From positions 1 to 26,214 of the forward strand of contig CAJMQZ010000016.1 of assembly GCA_905215595.1 (NCBI GenBank): a stretch of DNA of 26,214 nt. The letters run 5' to 3'. This document shows positions 1 through 7,996 of this stretch, piece after piece (positions within the stretch are counted from its first letter, which is position 1; each line of letters opens with the position of its first letter). The translations under genes were made by a program, and so were the position numbers. A model generated the notes under the pieces. The model worked only from the letters and a program-made list of their open reading frames with translations, was not told the origin of the DNA and did no database searches. The stretch comes from an uncultured bacterium (GTDB lineage: Bacteria; Bacillota; Clostridia; Oscillospirales; Ruminococcaceae).

Positions 1-469
1 TCATCTCGTAGCCGTCCACACCGGAGGACTCCCACTGCCATGCCTCGTCCGAGCCATAAGCCTTGGAGATAACGGTCAGCTTATCGGCCACCATAAAGGC
101 GGAGTAGAAGCCCACACCGAACTGACCGATGATATCAATGTTCTCGTCCTTGTTGTCCTTCTTGAAATCCAGAGAACCAGAGTGGGCAATGGTGCCCAGA
201 TTCTGCTCCAGCTCTTCCTTGGTCATACCGATGCCGTTATCCTCCACGGTCAGGATGCGGTTTTCCTTATCGCGGGTGATGAGAATGCGGAAATCGCTCT
301 TGTTCATGCCCACGGAGGTATCGGTCAGGCTCTTATAGTACAGCTTATCAATGGCGTCCGAAGCGTTGGAGATCAGCTCCCGCAGGAAGATTTCCTTATT
401 GGTATAGATGGAGTTGATCATCATGTCCATCAGTTTTTTGCTCTCTGCCTGAAATTCTTTCTTGGCCAT
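1..469 (-). CDS. htpG: Hsp90 chaperone HtpG, N-terminal part (cut by window edge)
   Basis: The visible 156 codons encode the GHKL ATPase domain of the cytosolic Hsp90 chaperone, which uses ATP to remodel client proteins. Seen directly: ELISNASDA (Glu31 is the expected catalytic residue, Asn35 binds Mg-ATP), DNGIGM at 77-82, GTIAHSG at 92-98 and GQFGVGFYS at 115-123, all in canonical order and spacing. The start MAKKEFQAE is preceded by AAGAGG nine bases upstream. The middle and C-terminal domains lie outside the window. The gene has its own promoter and a perfect CIRCE operator, so repression by HrcA is expected. That differs from Bacillus subtilis, where htpG is not in the CIRCE regulon. Identification is secure; regulation is inferred from the operator. 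Confidence 0.97.
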   Translation of the reverse strand, partial: MAKKEFQAESKKLMDMMINSIYTNKEIFLRELISNASDAIDKLYYKSLTDTSVGMNKSDFRILITRDKENRILTVEDNGIGMTKEELEQNLGTIAHSGSLDFKKDNKDENIDIIGQFGVGFYSAFMVADKLTVISKAYGSDEAWQWESSGVDGYEM

Positions 470-529
470 AATACAAAACCTCTTTTATCACATATTTGGT
501 GCGCCGTACCCGGCAAACCGCCAGAATGC

Positions 530-556
530 TTAGCACTCATAACTTCTGAGTGCTAA
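530..556 (-). promoter_or_regulatory. CIRCE operator (HrcA binding site) of htpG
   Basis: A perfect inverted repeat, TTAGCACTC - 9 bases - GAGTGCTAA, identical to the CIRCE consensus bound by the heat-shock repressor HrcA. It starts inside the -10 hexamer and covers the expected transcription start of htpG, so HrcA binding would block polymerase. It is about 60 bases upstream of the start codon and would also form a hairpin in the leader mRNA. Confidence 0.95.
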
Positions 557-583
557 TATACAACGACTTGCAGGGAAAATCAA
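555..583 (-). promoter_or_regulatory. Promoter of htpG
   Basis: On the minus strand, TTGATT (578-583) and TATATT (555-560) are separated by exactly 17 bases. The -10 hexamer overlaps the CIRCE operator by two bases. This is a standard vegetative promoter, in line with HrcA rather than an alternative sigma factor providing heat control. Confidence 0.85.
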
Positions 584-690
584 GGCTTTTCATAAAAAGT
601 TAAAAAAGTAAAAGATTTGCTGCCCCGGTGCACGAAACGGTGCGCCGGAATCGTTTCTTATATGGAAAACAAAATTTTCTTGCAAAGTCT

Positions 691-720
691 TTCCCACTTT
701 TACGCGGACTGTGCTATAAT
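691..720 (+). promoter_or_regulatory. Promoter of the C_GCAxxG_C_C gene
   Basis: A perfect TATAAT (715-720) with an upstream TG (extended -10, TGC-TATAAT) lies 30 bases before the chosen start codon. The best -35 is the weak TTCCCA (691-696) with an 18-base spacer, so the extended -10 probably carries the activity. It is divergent from the htpG promoter. Confidence 0.65.
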
Positions 721-750
721 GGAGCGAGTATGCCGGAAGGATGTGAGAAA

Positions 751-1242
751 ATGTCAAAACCGGGCGATGCCGCCTACGCATGGTTTTTAAAGGGCTATAA
801 TTGCAGTCAGAGTGTGGTGGCGGCGTTTGCACCGCGGCTTGGCCTGACCGAAGAAACAGCGCTGCGCCTTTCTGCAGGCTTTGGCGCGGGTATTGGCCGG
901 ATGCGGGAGGTGTGCGGGGCATTCTGCGGTGTGGTGACCGTGCTGAGCATGGTCTACGCCGACCCTGCTGACCCCAAGGATAAATCCCGGATGTACGCAC
1001 TGGTACAGGAGGCTGCGGAGCAGTACCGCAGCCGCAACGGCGGCGGCAGCATCATCTGCCGGGAGCTGCTGGCAAAGGCGGGTGCTGCCCCTACCGGTGG
1101 CACGGCGGCAGAGGAACGCACCGCAGACTATTACAAAAAGCGCCCCTGCCCGGAATTATGCCGCCTGTGCGCCGACCTGTGCGCAGAATTTATTGCGGCG
1201 CACCCGGAGGGGCGGCATGGCTTTTATAAGGAGGATGCCTGA
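751..1242 (+). CDS. C_GCAxxG_C_C family redox-type protein
   Basis: A 163-residue cysteine-rich protein of the family named for its C, CGAxxG, C, C pattern. Members are widespread in anaerobes and are thought to be redox or metal proteins; no reaction is established. Visible here: NCSQS (Cys18), GFGAGIG at 43-49, CGAFCG at 55-60, Cys103, and a C-terminal cluster at Cys133, 137, 140 and 144. The start ATG at 751 is chosen because GGAAGGATG lies just upstream and family homology begins there. An in-frame ATG at 730 sits on the promoter and is unlikely. There is no signal peptide or membrane segment. The stop codon directly abuts the next ATG, so the two genes are probably co-translated. Confidence 0.85.
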   Translation: MSKPGDAAYAWFLKGYNCSQSVVAAFAPRLGLTEETALRLSAGFGAGIGRMREVCGAFCGVVTVLSMVYADPADPKDKSRMYALVQEAAEQYRSRNGGGSIICRELLAKAGAAPTGGTAAEERTADYYKKRPCPELCRLCADLCAEFIAAHPEGRHGFYKEDA

Positions 1243-2019
1243 ATGCGGCTTGAACAACTGGAATTGACCGGCGGCGGTACGCTGACGCTCTACCTGCGGG
1301 AGAGCGTGGAGGCCATGCCGCATTTCCGGCAGCGCCCGCTGGTGCTGGTGGTGCCCGGCGGCGGCTATAATCACGTCAGCCCCCGGGAGGGCGACCCCGT
1401 AGCGCTGCAATTTGCGGCGGCGGGGTACCACACGGCGGTACTGCACTACGCGGTAGGGGAGAACGCCCGGGACGCGCTGCCCATGCGGCAGCTGGCACAG
1501 GCCATCGGTCTTGTGCGGCAGCACGCGGCGCAGTGGAATATTCTGCCGGATCAGATCGCTTTGTGCGGTTTTTCTGCCGGCGGGCATCTGGCGCTTTCCG
1601 GTGCGGTGTGGGAGATCCCCGGCATGGCAGACCAGCCGCGCCCCAACGCCCTGCTGCTGGCATACCCGGTGGTCACCGCCGGGGAATACGCCCACAGGGA
1701 CAGCTTTGTGCAGCTGACCGGCACGCAGGACATTGCTGCCCACCAGCGCTTTACGCTGGAAGATAAGATCACCCCGGCCGCACCGCCGGTGTTCGTTTGG
1801 CATACCATGGAGGACGAGACTGTCCCGGTGGAGAACACCTTGCTGCTGCTGAACGCCCTGCACAAGGCGGGCGTACCGTGTGAAGCGCACCTGTTTGAAA
1901 AGGGACGCCACGGCACCAGTATCTCCACCCCGGAGGTGGATGCCGACAGTGCCCACCGTCACTGCTGGGTCAAGCTTGCGGTGGAGTGGCTGAACGATAC
2001 CTTTTCCTTCCATGCCTGA
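1243..2019 (+). CDS. Alpha/beta hydrolase (acetylesterase-like), cytosolic
   Basis: A 258-residue alpha/beta-hydrolase-fold enzyme of the BD-FAE / acetylxylan-esterase-like type, which hydrolyses small carboxylic esters; the substrate cannot be read from sequence. Visible: the oxyanion-hole segment VPGGGY at 37-42, nucleophile motif GFSAGG (Ser111), probable acid Asp191 in MEDETVP, and His223 in GRHG, a complete triad in the expected order. There is no signal peptide. The ATG immediately follows the TGA of the upstream cysteine-rich gene, and its AAGGAGG lies inside that gene's 3' end, so the two form a tight operon. A second, secreted hydrolase of the same broad fold lies at 4045-5112. Confidence 0.88.
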   Translation: MRLEQLELTGGGTLTLYLRESVEAMPHFRQRPLVLVVPGGGYNHVSPREGDPVALQFAAAGYHTAVLHYAVGENARDALPMRQLAQAIGLVRQHAAQWNILPDQIALCGFSAGGHLALSGAVWEIPGMADQPRPNALLLAYPVVTAGEYAHRDSFVQLTGTQDIAAHQRFTLEDKITPAAPPVFVWHTMEDETVPVENTLLLLNALHKAGVPCEAHLFEKGRHGTSISTPEVDADSAHRHCWVKLAVEWLNDTFSFHA

Positions 2020-2090
2020 GATAACCGACTGAAACAGGAAAAGCGTTTGTAAATTTTGGCCGTACCTACAAAAAATTCACAAATAAACCG

Positions 2091-2119
2091 TTGACTTGCA
2101 CAGGCGTATGCCGTATACT
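2091..2119 (+). promoter_or_regulatory. Promoter of the 146-residue/HD gene pair
   Basis: TTGACT (2091-2096) and TATACT (2114-2119) are separated by 17 bases, a near-consensus sigma-A promoter 39 bases upstream of the start at 2158. Confidence 0.88.
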
Positions 2120-2157
2120 GTCCAACGGGGATAAAACCACGAAAGAAGGAAACAAAA

Positions 2158-2598
2158 ATGGTTATGGATCCCACACTGCCGCGCATCAAGGTGCGCGACC
2201 TGCTTATGCAGGCATTTCTCACCGGCTGGGAGCGCTCCGATAAGAGCACCTCGCAGGACGAGTACCTGCAAAGCTCTATTCAGGTCATTGAGATGCTTCA
2301 GGTAGAGCCGGAAAACCTCTATGCAGAGGAAGGTCTTGGCCTGCCGGACGGCGAAGAGGTGGATCATCTGGACGATCTGCTGCGCGCGGACGGCTTCTGG
2401 CTGTACTACGGGGTGGAAGCGGAAAACTTCTTCCTCATCCAGTGGTACCCGGACGAAGCCGCTGCCAATGCAAAGCTTGCCCAGCTGGAAGAGCTGGGTG
2501 ACGGCAAGCAGTATCTGGTAGACCTGACCCTCAAGCGGGCAAACCCTTCCGAGGCCGAAAATTTCGGCAATTCCAACCCGGTGCAGCTCCGCTCCTGA
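2158..2598 (+). CDS. Conserved-looking acidic protein, function unknown
   Basis: A 146-residue soluble protein that I do not recognise. It is rich in Glu and Asp, with no signal peptide, membrane segment or cysteine. The centre contains GFWLYYGVEAENFFLIQWYP at about 82-101, which looks like a beta-strand pair, followed by an Ala-rich helix and a short tail. It is certainly coding: a near-consensus promoter, AAGGAA eight bases before ATG, and strong third-position GC preference. The HD-domain gene starts 40 bases downstream with no terminator between, so the two are probably co-transcribed. A role linked to the HD protein, such as partner or regulator, is possible but unsupported by any motif. 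Confidence 0.8.
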   Translation: MVMDPTLPRIKVRDLLMQAFLTGWERSDKSTSQDEYLQSSIQVIEMLQVEPENLYAEEGLGLPDGEEVDHLDDLLRADGFWLYYGVEAENFFLIQWYPDEAAANAKLAQLEELGDGKQYLVDLTLKRANPSEAENFGNSNPVQLRS

Positions 2599-2638
2599 AA
2601 CAAACGTTAACGTATTGAGTTGAAAGGAAATTTTGCTC

Positions 2639-3163
2639 ATGCAGCTTTCTGTTACGGAACGCGAACAGCTTTATGCCATTCTGGAAAAATACGATCAAAA
2701 CCCCAAGGTGCAGCAGATGCGGGAGTTCATCCAGCATGGGGACGTTACTACCTATCAGCACTGCAAGAATGTGGTGCTGGTCAGCTGGTGGCTGAACCAT
2801 CGGCTGCATTTGGGTGCAGACGAGACCTCGCTGGCTGTCGGTGCTTTCCTGCACGATTTTTATCTGTACGACTGGCATAAAAAAGGTACCTTCCATGGCA
2901 TCCGCCGCCTGTTCGAGATGCACGGCTTCTCCCACCCGAGCCGCGCCTGCGTCAATGCAGAACAGGTGTTCCATATCACCAAAAAGGAACAGAGCATCAT
3001 TTCCAGCCACATGTGGCCGCTGACCTTCCGTCATGTGCCCAGCTGCCGCGAGGCCATCATCGTCTGCCTTGCCGATAAGTACTGCGCTGTGGTGGAAAGT
3101 ATGTTCAAACGCAGCCGCGTGGCTGCCGCCAAAAACGCCAACGGCGAATACGACGAGTGGTAA
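2639..3163 (+). CDS. HD-domain phosphohydrolase-like protein
   Basis: A 174-residue cytosolic protein with the HD-superfamily metal-site pattern: His41 (TYQHC), adjacent His72-Asp73 (AFLHDF), His124 (ISSHMWP) and Asp146 (LADKY). HD proteins are metal-dependent phosphohydrolases acting on nucleotides or phosphorylated metabolites. The short length and the IISSHMWPL segment resemble small HD proteins of Firmicutes whose substrate is unknown. The start is ATG 2639, after GAAAGGAAA; a TTG two codons earlier is in frame but less likely. It lies in an operon with the unknown 146-residue gene and is followed by a strong terminator at 3186-3218. Confidence 0.85.
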   Translation: MQLSVTEREQLYAILEKYDQNPKVQQMREFIQHGDVTTYQHCKNVVLVSWWLNHRLHLGADETSLAVGAFLHDFYLYDWHKKGTFHGIRRLFEMHGFSHPSRACVNAEQVFHITKKEQSIISSHMWPLTFRHVPSCREAIIVCLADKYCAVVESMFKRSRVAAAKNANGEYDEW

Positions 3164-3185
3164 AACCGAAGCATCGCAAATAACA

Positions 3186-3218
3186 GGAGCCGCTGCACCC
3201 AAAAAGTGCAGCGGCTCC
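3186..3218 (+). terminator. Rho-independent terminator after the HD gene
   Basis: A perfect 13-bp stem (GGAGCCGCTGCAC and its complement) with a 7-base loop, followed by the pyrimidine-rich TTCTGCTTCTGCTTCT. It lies 22 bases past the HD stop codon. The T-run is interrupted, but the stem is very strong. On the minus strand only a weak T-rich stretch follows. Confidence 0.85.
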
Positions 3219-3323
3219 TTCTGCTTCTGCTTCTACTCTGCAAATAAAAATGATTATTCCGCTAAAAGTGGTCAGAACGCAGCGGAGACCATATCCAATC
3301 GTTGGCCTGCACTCGGCAGGTGG

Positions 3324-3842
3324 TCACAGCTTTTTGAACCCCTCCGGCTCGTCTGCGGCGGCGCGGCGCTCCATCAGATAGGTATCCAGCCAGCGGCCGT
3401 GGCAGTCCCGTGCAATGCGCTCCCGGCATCCTACCAGCCGGAAGCCGCACTTGGCGTGCAGGGCGCGGCTGGCAGCGTTATCCTGCAAAACAGTGGATTG
3501 CAGCGTCCAGTACCCAGCCTTTTCGGCAGCGGCGCACAGGGCGCTCAACAGCCGGAAGCCCAGCCCGTGCCCCCGGAACTGTTCGCCTACATAGATGCTT
3601 ACCTCGGCTACGCCCCGGTAGCACCAGCGGGGGTCTACCCGGTGCAAGGCGCACCACCCTGCCAGAACCCCGCCGGAAAGAATGACCAGACGGCACTCCT
3701 TTGTGTGGGAAGCGTCCCACGCGGTATAGGGCGGGCACTCGGTCTGAAAGGTTGCGTATTCCGTAGCGATGCCCTCAACATAGATTCTGGAGACTGCGCC
3801 CCAGTCCTCCGGCGTCATAGGCCGGATGATGATCTTATCCAT
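3324..3842 (-). CDS. GNAT acetyltransferase (phosphinothricin/methionine-sulfone acetyltransferase-like)
   Basis: A 172-residue Gcn5-related N-acetyltransferase that transfers acetyl from acetyl-CoA to an amine. The N-terminal stretch MDKIIIRPMTPEDWGAVSRI and IYVEGIATEYATFQTE resemble the PAT/YncA (MnaT) subgroup, which acetylates phosphinothricin, methionine sulfone and similar amino-acid analogues. The acetyl-CoA pyrophosphate loop is RGHGLG at 90-95, and NAASRALHAKCGF is the typical last helix-strand. The start at 3842 is chosen because GAGGATGA precedes it and family homology begins there; the frame stays open upstream but crosses the promoter. It is transcribed alone, divergently from the secreted hydrolase gene. 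The substrate is uncertain. Confidence 0.88.
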   Translation of the reverse strand: MDKIIIRPMTPEDWGAVSRIYVEGIATEYATFQTECPPYTAWDASHTKECRLVILSGGVLAGWCALHRVDPRWCYRGVAEVSIYVGEQFRGHGLGFRLLSALCAAAEKAGYWTLQSTVLQDNAASRALHAKCGFRLVGCRERIARDCHGRWLDTYLMERRAAADEPEGFKKL

Positions 3843-3903
3843 ACTTTCATCCTCGGCGGGCCGAAAAATGCCCACACTCTCTTTCCACTCCCGGATCAAT
3901 TCC

Positions 3904-3932
3904 AGTATAGCAGAATTTGCCGGACGGTACAA
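3904..3932 (-). promoter_or_regulatory. Promoter of the GNAT gene
   Basis: Minus strand TTGTAC (3927-3932) and TATACT (3904-3909) with a 17-base spacer, about 60 bases before the start codon. It is back-to-back with the promoter of the secreted hydrolase, 24 bases away. Confidence 0.8.
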
Positions 3933-3956
3933 GAAGCGGACTGCACAGAAATTGCT

Positions 3957-3984
3957 TTGACATCCCACCCGTTTGTGATACAAT
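3957..3984 (+). promoter_or_regulatory. Promoter of the secreted hydrolase/transglutaminase operon
   Basis: A consensus TTGACA (3957-3962) and TACAAT (3979-3984) with a 16-base spacer and an extended -10 (TGA-TACAAT). It gives a leader of about 55 bases. Confidence 0.87.
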
Positions 3985-4044
3985 AAGGGAACAAGAATAC
4001 GGAGCGGGGCAGTGCAGGGGCGTGCTGTCTCCCATGGAGGATGT

Positions 4045-5112
4045 ATGAAGAAAACCGTACATGTGCTGCTGTGTATGGTATGGCTTGTGCTTTGCGCGGC
4101 GCTGCCTGTCTTTGGCGCAGAGAGCGCACCCCATGTCACCGCAGAAACTACGATGGCACAGCTGCGTGCAAATCCGGCAATCCAAGGAACGGGTTATTAT
4201 ACATATTGCCGCGAGATGACGCCGCTGATGGTGGAACGCTGGAAAAACAAGACCCTGCACGACTATTTTGGCAACACCGACCGGGAGTCCGGCATTGCCG
4301 CACTGAACCTTATCATTGATAACTATAACAAGGGCGTTAAGGTCACCTATCAGGTCTACACCCCGGAGGAGATCGAACAGAATTCCAGTCTGGGCTGTGT
4401 GCAGCTGTTTTATTATCCGGCAGAGACGCCTGGCGCCAAAACGGCTATCGTGATCCCCGGCAATGCCCTGACCATAACCTCAGAGATGGGCGAGGGCGGT
4501 TCTACCGCCTACGAGCTGCATAAACGGGGCTATGCCGTGTTCGTGCTGCGCTACCGCACCTTTCTGGATCTGGGCGATAACGCCCCGCTTCAGGATCTGG
4601 CACGGGCGGTGCAGCTGGTGACGAGCCTTGACGAGGAGCTTTCCATCCAGACGCAGGACTATGCGCTGGTAGGCTACTCTTCCGGCGGTCAGCTTGCGGG
4701 CGTGTTTGCGAACAAGGAACGCGGCTACGGCCATTACGGCGTTGCAAGACCCGGTGTGCTGCTGCTGGGTTATTCGGTGGTGAACTTTTCAGAGGTAAAG
4801 ATCGCGTATCAGGCGTTTATGGATACCGGCAACTATGGGTGGCACTACTACTGCTCCAGTGTGGCAAATCTTATCACGGATGATTATCCGCCGGTATTTT
4901 TCTGGTACGGGAAGGATGACAAGGTGCTGCCATGGATGATCAATCAGGTGCAGGGCCCGGCGCTGCAAGCGGCGCTGGAAGCTCATAAGGTGCCTTATGT
5001 TGTAAAGGTGTTTGAGTCTGCACCCCATTGCATCGGAGTGGGTGATACCACCGATGCCGAGGGGTGGCTGACGGAAGCCGTAGCTTTTTGGGAGCAGCAG
5101 ACCACTGCCTGA
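4045..5112 (+). CDS. Secreted alpha/beta hydrolase
   Basis: A 355-residue exported enzyme. MKKTVHVLLCMVWLVLCAAL followed by PVFGAES is a clear Sec signal peptide with cleavage around residue 24. There is no lipobox, so release or loose cell-surface retention is expected. The alpha/beta-hydrolase core has nucleophile GYSSGG (Ser212), acid Asp291 or Asp292 in WYGKDDKVLP and His328 in SAPHC. The usual oxyanion segment HGGG/PGGGY is replaced by IPGNALT at 137-143, so the substrate class may differ from the cytosolic paralogue at 1243. The start at 4045 has GGAGG seven bases upstream; the open frame to 4012 lacks a ribosome site. It is co-transcribed with the next gene (23-base gap). The esterase role is inferred from fold only. 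Confidence 0.85.
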   Translation: MKKTVHVLLCMVWLVLCAALPVFGAESAPHVTAETTMAQLRANPAIQGTGYYTYCREMTPLMVERWKNKTLHDYFGNTDRESGIAALNLIIDNYNKGVKVTYQVYTPEEIEQNSSLGCVQLFYYPAETPGAKTAIVIPGNALTITSEMGEGGSTAYELHKRGYAVFVLRYRTFLDLGDNAPLQDLARAVQLVTSLDEELSIQTQDYALVGYSSGGQLAGVFANKERGYGHYGVARPGVLLLGYSVVNFSEVKIAYQAFMDTGNYGWHYYCSSVANLITDDYPPVFFWYGKDDKVLPWMINQVQGPALQAALEAHKVPYVVKVFESAPHCIGVGDTTDAEGWLTEAVAFWEQQTTA

Positions 5113-5135
5113 CCATAAATAAAAAGGAGTAGAGC

Positions 5136-6599
5136 ATGATGGATCAGAATACTTGTTTTGCATACCTGAACATGGAGCTGCCGGATGACATCCGCCGCCT
5201 GAAGGAGGCGGGCTACTACGATGCCGCCATTGCGCGCATCGATGCCTGTCTGGCTGAGGACTGGACTGCCAGCCAGAACCAGCCCCTGCACCCGCAGGGC
5301 GCGCTGCCGGTAAACCCCACCCCCCACGGCGTGGATGCGTGGCGGCAGGGTCTGCTGGCGCACCGGGAGATTTTGCGCCGTCTGCCGCGGGACTACACGC
5401 TCACCGCCGAGCAGCTGCTGAACCAGCTGCAAGCCACCCTGCGGAACTTTACTGCCGAGGAGTTCGCCGCATTGGACGCTGCCGGGCAGATGGATTGGCG
5501 CTTTGTGGAAGGGCAGAAGCGCTATATCTACCGCGCCGCCGAAACGCTGGTGGCCACCCATCCCGACCTTGCCGCCCGTCAGCTGGACGCGCCCGTCCCG
5601 GAACGCAGCTGGGATCGTTTTGAGCCCCAGCACGACCAAATGGTGCGCACCGGCGCAGTCAGTGCAGACATCACTCTGCGCGCCAGCATCGGCATGACTG
5701 ACGAAACCTTTGCCCGCGCTCTTGCTGCTGCAAAGGCTGAGGGCAGAAACACCGTGCACGTCAAGGTGTGGCTGCCGCTGCCTGCTGCCTGCCCGGCACA
5801 GAGCAATATCACGCTGGACAGCTTTACCGCCCAGCCCACTTATATTGCGCCGGAGACTGCACCCCAGCGCACCGCATACTGGGAGGCAGACCTTGCCGAG
5901 AACTGCCGCTTTGGGGCACAGTACAGCTACCGCAGCACTGCGCACTACGCTGCCCCGCTGGAAATGCAGGCCGACCCGGTGCAGCCGGATTTTGACACCG
6001 CCGAGCAGCTGCCCCACATCGCCTTTACCCCCTATATGAAGGCACTGGCTGCGCAGCTGACCGAGGGTATCACCGACCCGGTGCAGAAGGCAAAGCGCAT
6101 TTATGATTTTGTCACCCTGAACGTGCACTACCACTTCCAGCCCATGTATTTTGTGCACGAGAACATCACCGATAATTGCGCCCGCAGCCGCCGGGGCGAT
6201 TGCGGCGTGATGGCCGCAACCTTTATCACCCTTTGCCGCATTGCGGGCATCCCGGCAAAGTGGCAGAGCGGCATGGTGGCACGGCCGGAGACAGCCGGCT
6301 GCCACGACTGGGCAATGTTCTACATCGCGCCCAAGGGCTGGATGTACGCCGATTGCTCTGCCGGTGCGTCCATGGCGCGTGCGGGCAACGAGAAGATGCG
6401 CCTGCACTACTTCGGCAATCTGGACACCGACCGCATGGTGGCCAACAGCGACATCTGCGCCCCCTTCGACCCGCCCATGTGCTCCTTCCGTGCTGACCCC
6501 TGTGATAATCAGGTAGGCGAGATGGAGGTAGACGGTGTGGGTCTGTACGGCCAGCAGGTGGAGACCAAGCAGGAGATCGTAAAGCATCAGGAAGTATAA
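5136..6599 (+). CDS. Transglutaminase-like domain protein, putatively cytosolic
   Basis: A 487-residue protein with a C-terminal transglutaminase/cysteine-protease-like core: RRGDCGVMAATFITLCRIAGIPAKW (Cys356), CHDWAMFY (His390) and ADCSAG (Asp406), a complete Cys-His-Asp triad. Proteins of this class in bacteria are often peptidases or amidases rather than cross-linking enzymes. Residues 1-170 are helical and contain no recognised domain; 175-285 looks like a beta-rich preceding domain, as in other TGc proteins. There is no signal peptide, which is odd next to a secreted hydrolase in the same operon. GGAG lies upstream of a double ATG; the second ATG (5139) is an equally good start. A terminator follows at 6604. 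The substrate is unknown. Confidence 0.88.
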   Translation: MMDQNTCFAYLNMELPDDIRRLKEAGYYDAAIARIDACLAEDWTASQNQPLHPQGALPVNPTPHGVDAWRQGLLAHREILRRLPRDYTLTAEQLLNQLQATLRNFTAEEFAALDAAGQMDWRFVEGQKRYIYRAAETLVATHPDLAARQLDAPVPERSWDRFEPQHDQMVRTGAVSADITLRASIGMTDETFARALAAAKAEGRNTVHVKVWLPLPAACPAQSNITLDSFTAQPTYIAPETAPQRTAYWEADLAENCRFGAQYSYRSTAHYAAPLEMQADPVQPDFDTAEQLPHIAFTPYMKALAAQLTEGITDPVQKAKRIYDFVTLNVHYHFQPMYFVHENITDNCARSRRGDCGVMAATFITLCRIAGIPAKWQSGMVARPETAGCHDWAMFYIAPKGWMYADCSAGASMARAGNEKMRLHYFGNLDTDRMVANSDICAPFDPPMCSFRADPCDNQVGEMEVDGVGLYGQQVETKQEIVKHQEV

Positions 6600-6603
6600 A
6601 CAG

Positions 6604-6639
6604 ATCCGGGTCTGCTATTACCGCAAGACCCGGATTTTT
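6604..6639 (+). terminator. Terminator between the transglutaminase gene and rmuC
   Basis: A 10-bp perfect stem ATCCGGGTCT / AGACCCGGAT with a 12-base loop, followed by TTTTT. It ends the hydrolase-transglutaminase operon, only 19 bases before the rmuC start, so rmuC either depends on readthrough or has a promoter that I cannot identify. Confidence 0.85.
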
Positions 6640-6658
6640 GAGTTAAAGGAGAATGTCT

Positions 6659-7996
6659 ATGGAATTTTTGGCAGGACTGTATACGCTTCTGCTGGTGGTC
6701 ATCTGTCTGCTGCAGGCGCTTTTGCTGCACCGCACCGGCAAGCCCGCCGCCCGGCAGGATGATGAAGCCCTGAAGGAGTGGCTGCACCAGCAGCTGGAAG
6801 CACAGGCGCGGGTGCTGGAAGAAAAGCAGGCGCAGCAGGCACAGCAGAATCTGGCCGCGATGGCGCACATCAGCGATACCCTGCAAACCGCAGTGCAGGG
6901 CATGAGCAGCACCCTGACGGCAGGGCAGAACACCCAGCAGCAGACCATGGAGCAGCGCTTGCAGGGTCTGGAAGCCTCCAACGCCCGCAAGCTGGAAGAG
7001 ATGCGCAAAGCGCTGGCAGACGGCCTTGCCGCCATGCAGGCGCAGAACGCCCAGAAGCTGGACGAGATTCGCCACACTGTGGACGAGCAATTGCAGGACG
7101 CACTGCAAAAGCGGGTGACCGAAAGCTTTAAGGCGGTCAACGACCAGCTGGAGCAGGTGTACAAGGGTTTGGGCGAGATGCAGAGCCTTGCCGCCGATGT
7201 GGGCGGGCTGAAGCAGGTGCTTTCCGGCGTTAAGACCCGCGGCATTCTGGGCGAGATCCAGCTGGGCGCGATTTTGGAAGAAATTCTTGCACCGGAGCAG
7301 TACGACACCAACGTAGCCACCATCCCCGGCAGCACCCAGCGGGTGGAGTACGCCATCCGTATGCCCGGTGTGGACGGCAACAGTGTCTGGCTGCCCATCG
7401 ACTCCAAATTCCCCGGCGATACCTATGCCCACCTGCAGGATGCGCAGGCCTCCGGCGATGCACAGGCAGTGGAAAACGCCCGCCACGCGCTGGAACTGGT
7501 GCTGCGCAGCGAGGCAAAGGATATCCGGGAAAAATATGTGGAGCCGCCCTATACCACGGCTTTCGGCATCCTGTTTCTGCCCTTTGAGGGTCTGTATGCC
7601 GAGGTGGTGAACGCCGGGCTGCTGGAAGTTTTGCAGCGGGATTATCAGGTGAACGTGGCCGGCCCCAGCACCATGGCAGCATTGCTCAACAGCCTGCAAA
7701 TGGGCTTCAAGACCCTTGCCATCCAGAAGCGCTCCGGCGAGGTGTGGCAGCTGCTGGGTGCGGTCAAAACCGAGTTCGACAAGTTCGGGCAGGGGCTTTC
7801 CAAGATGCAGCAGCGCCTGCGCCAGACGGACGAAGAGCTGGATAACCTCATCGGGGTGCGCAGCCGCGCCATCAGCCGCAAGCTGCGTGCGGTGCAGACG
7901 CTGGACGAGAACACCGCCGCCACCCTGCTGGAGCTGGACACCGAGCCGGGCAGACCGGTAACGGCACGTCTGCCGGAGAGCGGGGAAGAGCTTTGA
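6659..7996 (+). CDS. rmuC: DNA recombination protein RmuC
   Basis: A 445-residue RmuC-family protein; the family limits inverted-repeat rearrangement and has a restriction-endonuclease-like fold. An N-terminal membrane anchor (residues 4-23, LAGLYTLLLVVICLLQALLL) is followed by a long Gln/Ala/Glu-rich coiled coil (about 35-170), then the RmuC domain from about 185 with GILGEIQLGAILEEIL and the family signature LPIDSKFPGDTY at 245-256. The start ATG 6659 is preferred: the GGAG at 6648 is 7 bases upstream, while the in-frame ATG at 6653 is only 1 base from it. The promoter is not clear. The stop codon lies within an imperfect hairpin with no T-run. Confidence 0.93.
   Translation: MEFLAGLYTLLLVVICLLQALLLHRTGKPAARQDDEALKEWLHQQLEAQARVLEEKQAQQAQQNLAAMAHISDTLQTAVQGMSSTLTAGQNTQQQTMEQRLQGLEASNARKLEEMRKALADGLAAMQAQNAQKLDEIRHTVDEQLQDALQKRVTESFKAVNDQLEQVYKGLGEMQSLAADVGGLKQVLSGVKTRGILGEIQLGAILEEILAPEQYDTNVATIPGSTQRVEYAIRMPGVDGNSVWLPIDSKFPGDTYAHLQDAQASGDAQAVENARHALELVLRSEAKDIREKYVEPPYTTAFGILFLPFEGLYAEVVNAGLLEVLQRDYQVNVAGPSTMAALLNSLQMGFKTLAIQKRSGEVWQLLGAVKTEFDKFGQGLSKMQQRLRQTDEELDNLIGVRSRAISRKLRAVQTLDENTAATLLELDTEPGRPVTARLPESGEEL

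Noticed and set aside
4995..6587. A 530-codon open frame on the minus strand
   Set aside because: It mirrors the transglutaminase-like gene, which has the full catalytic triad and a ribosome site.
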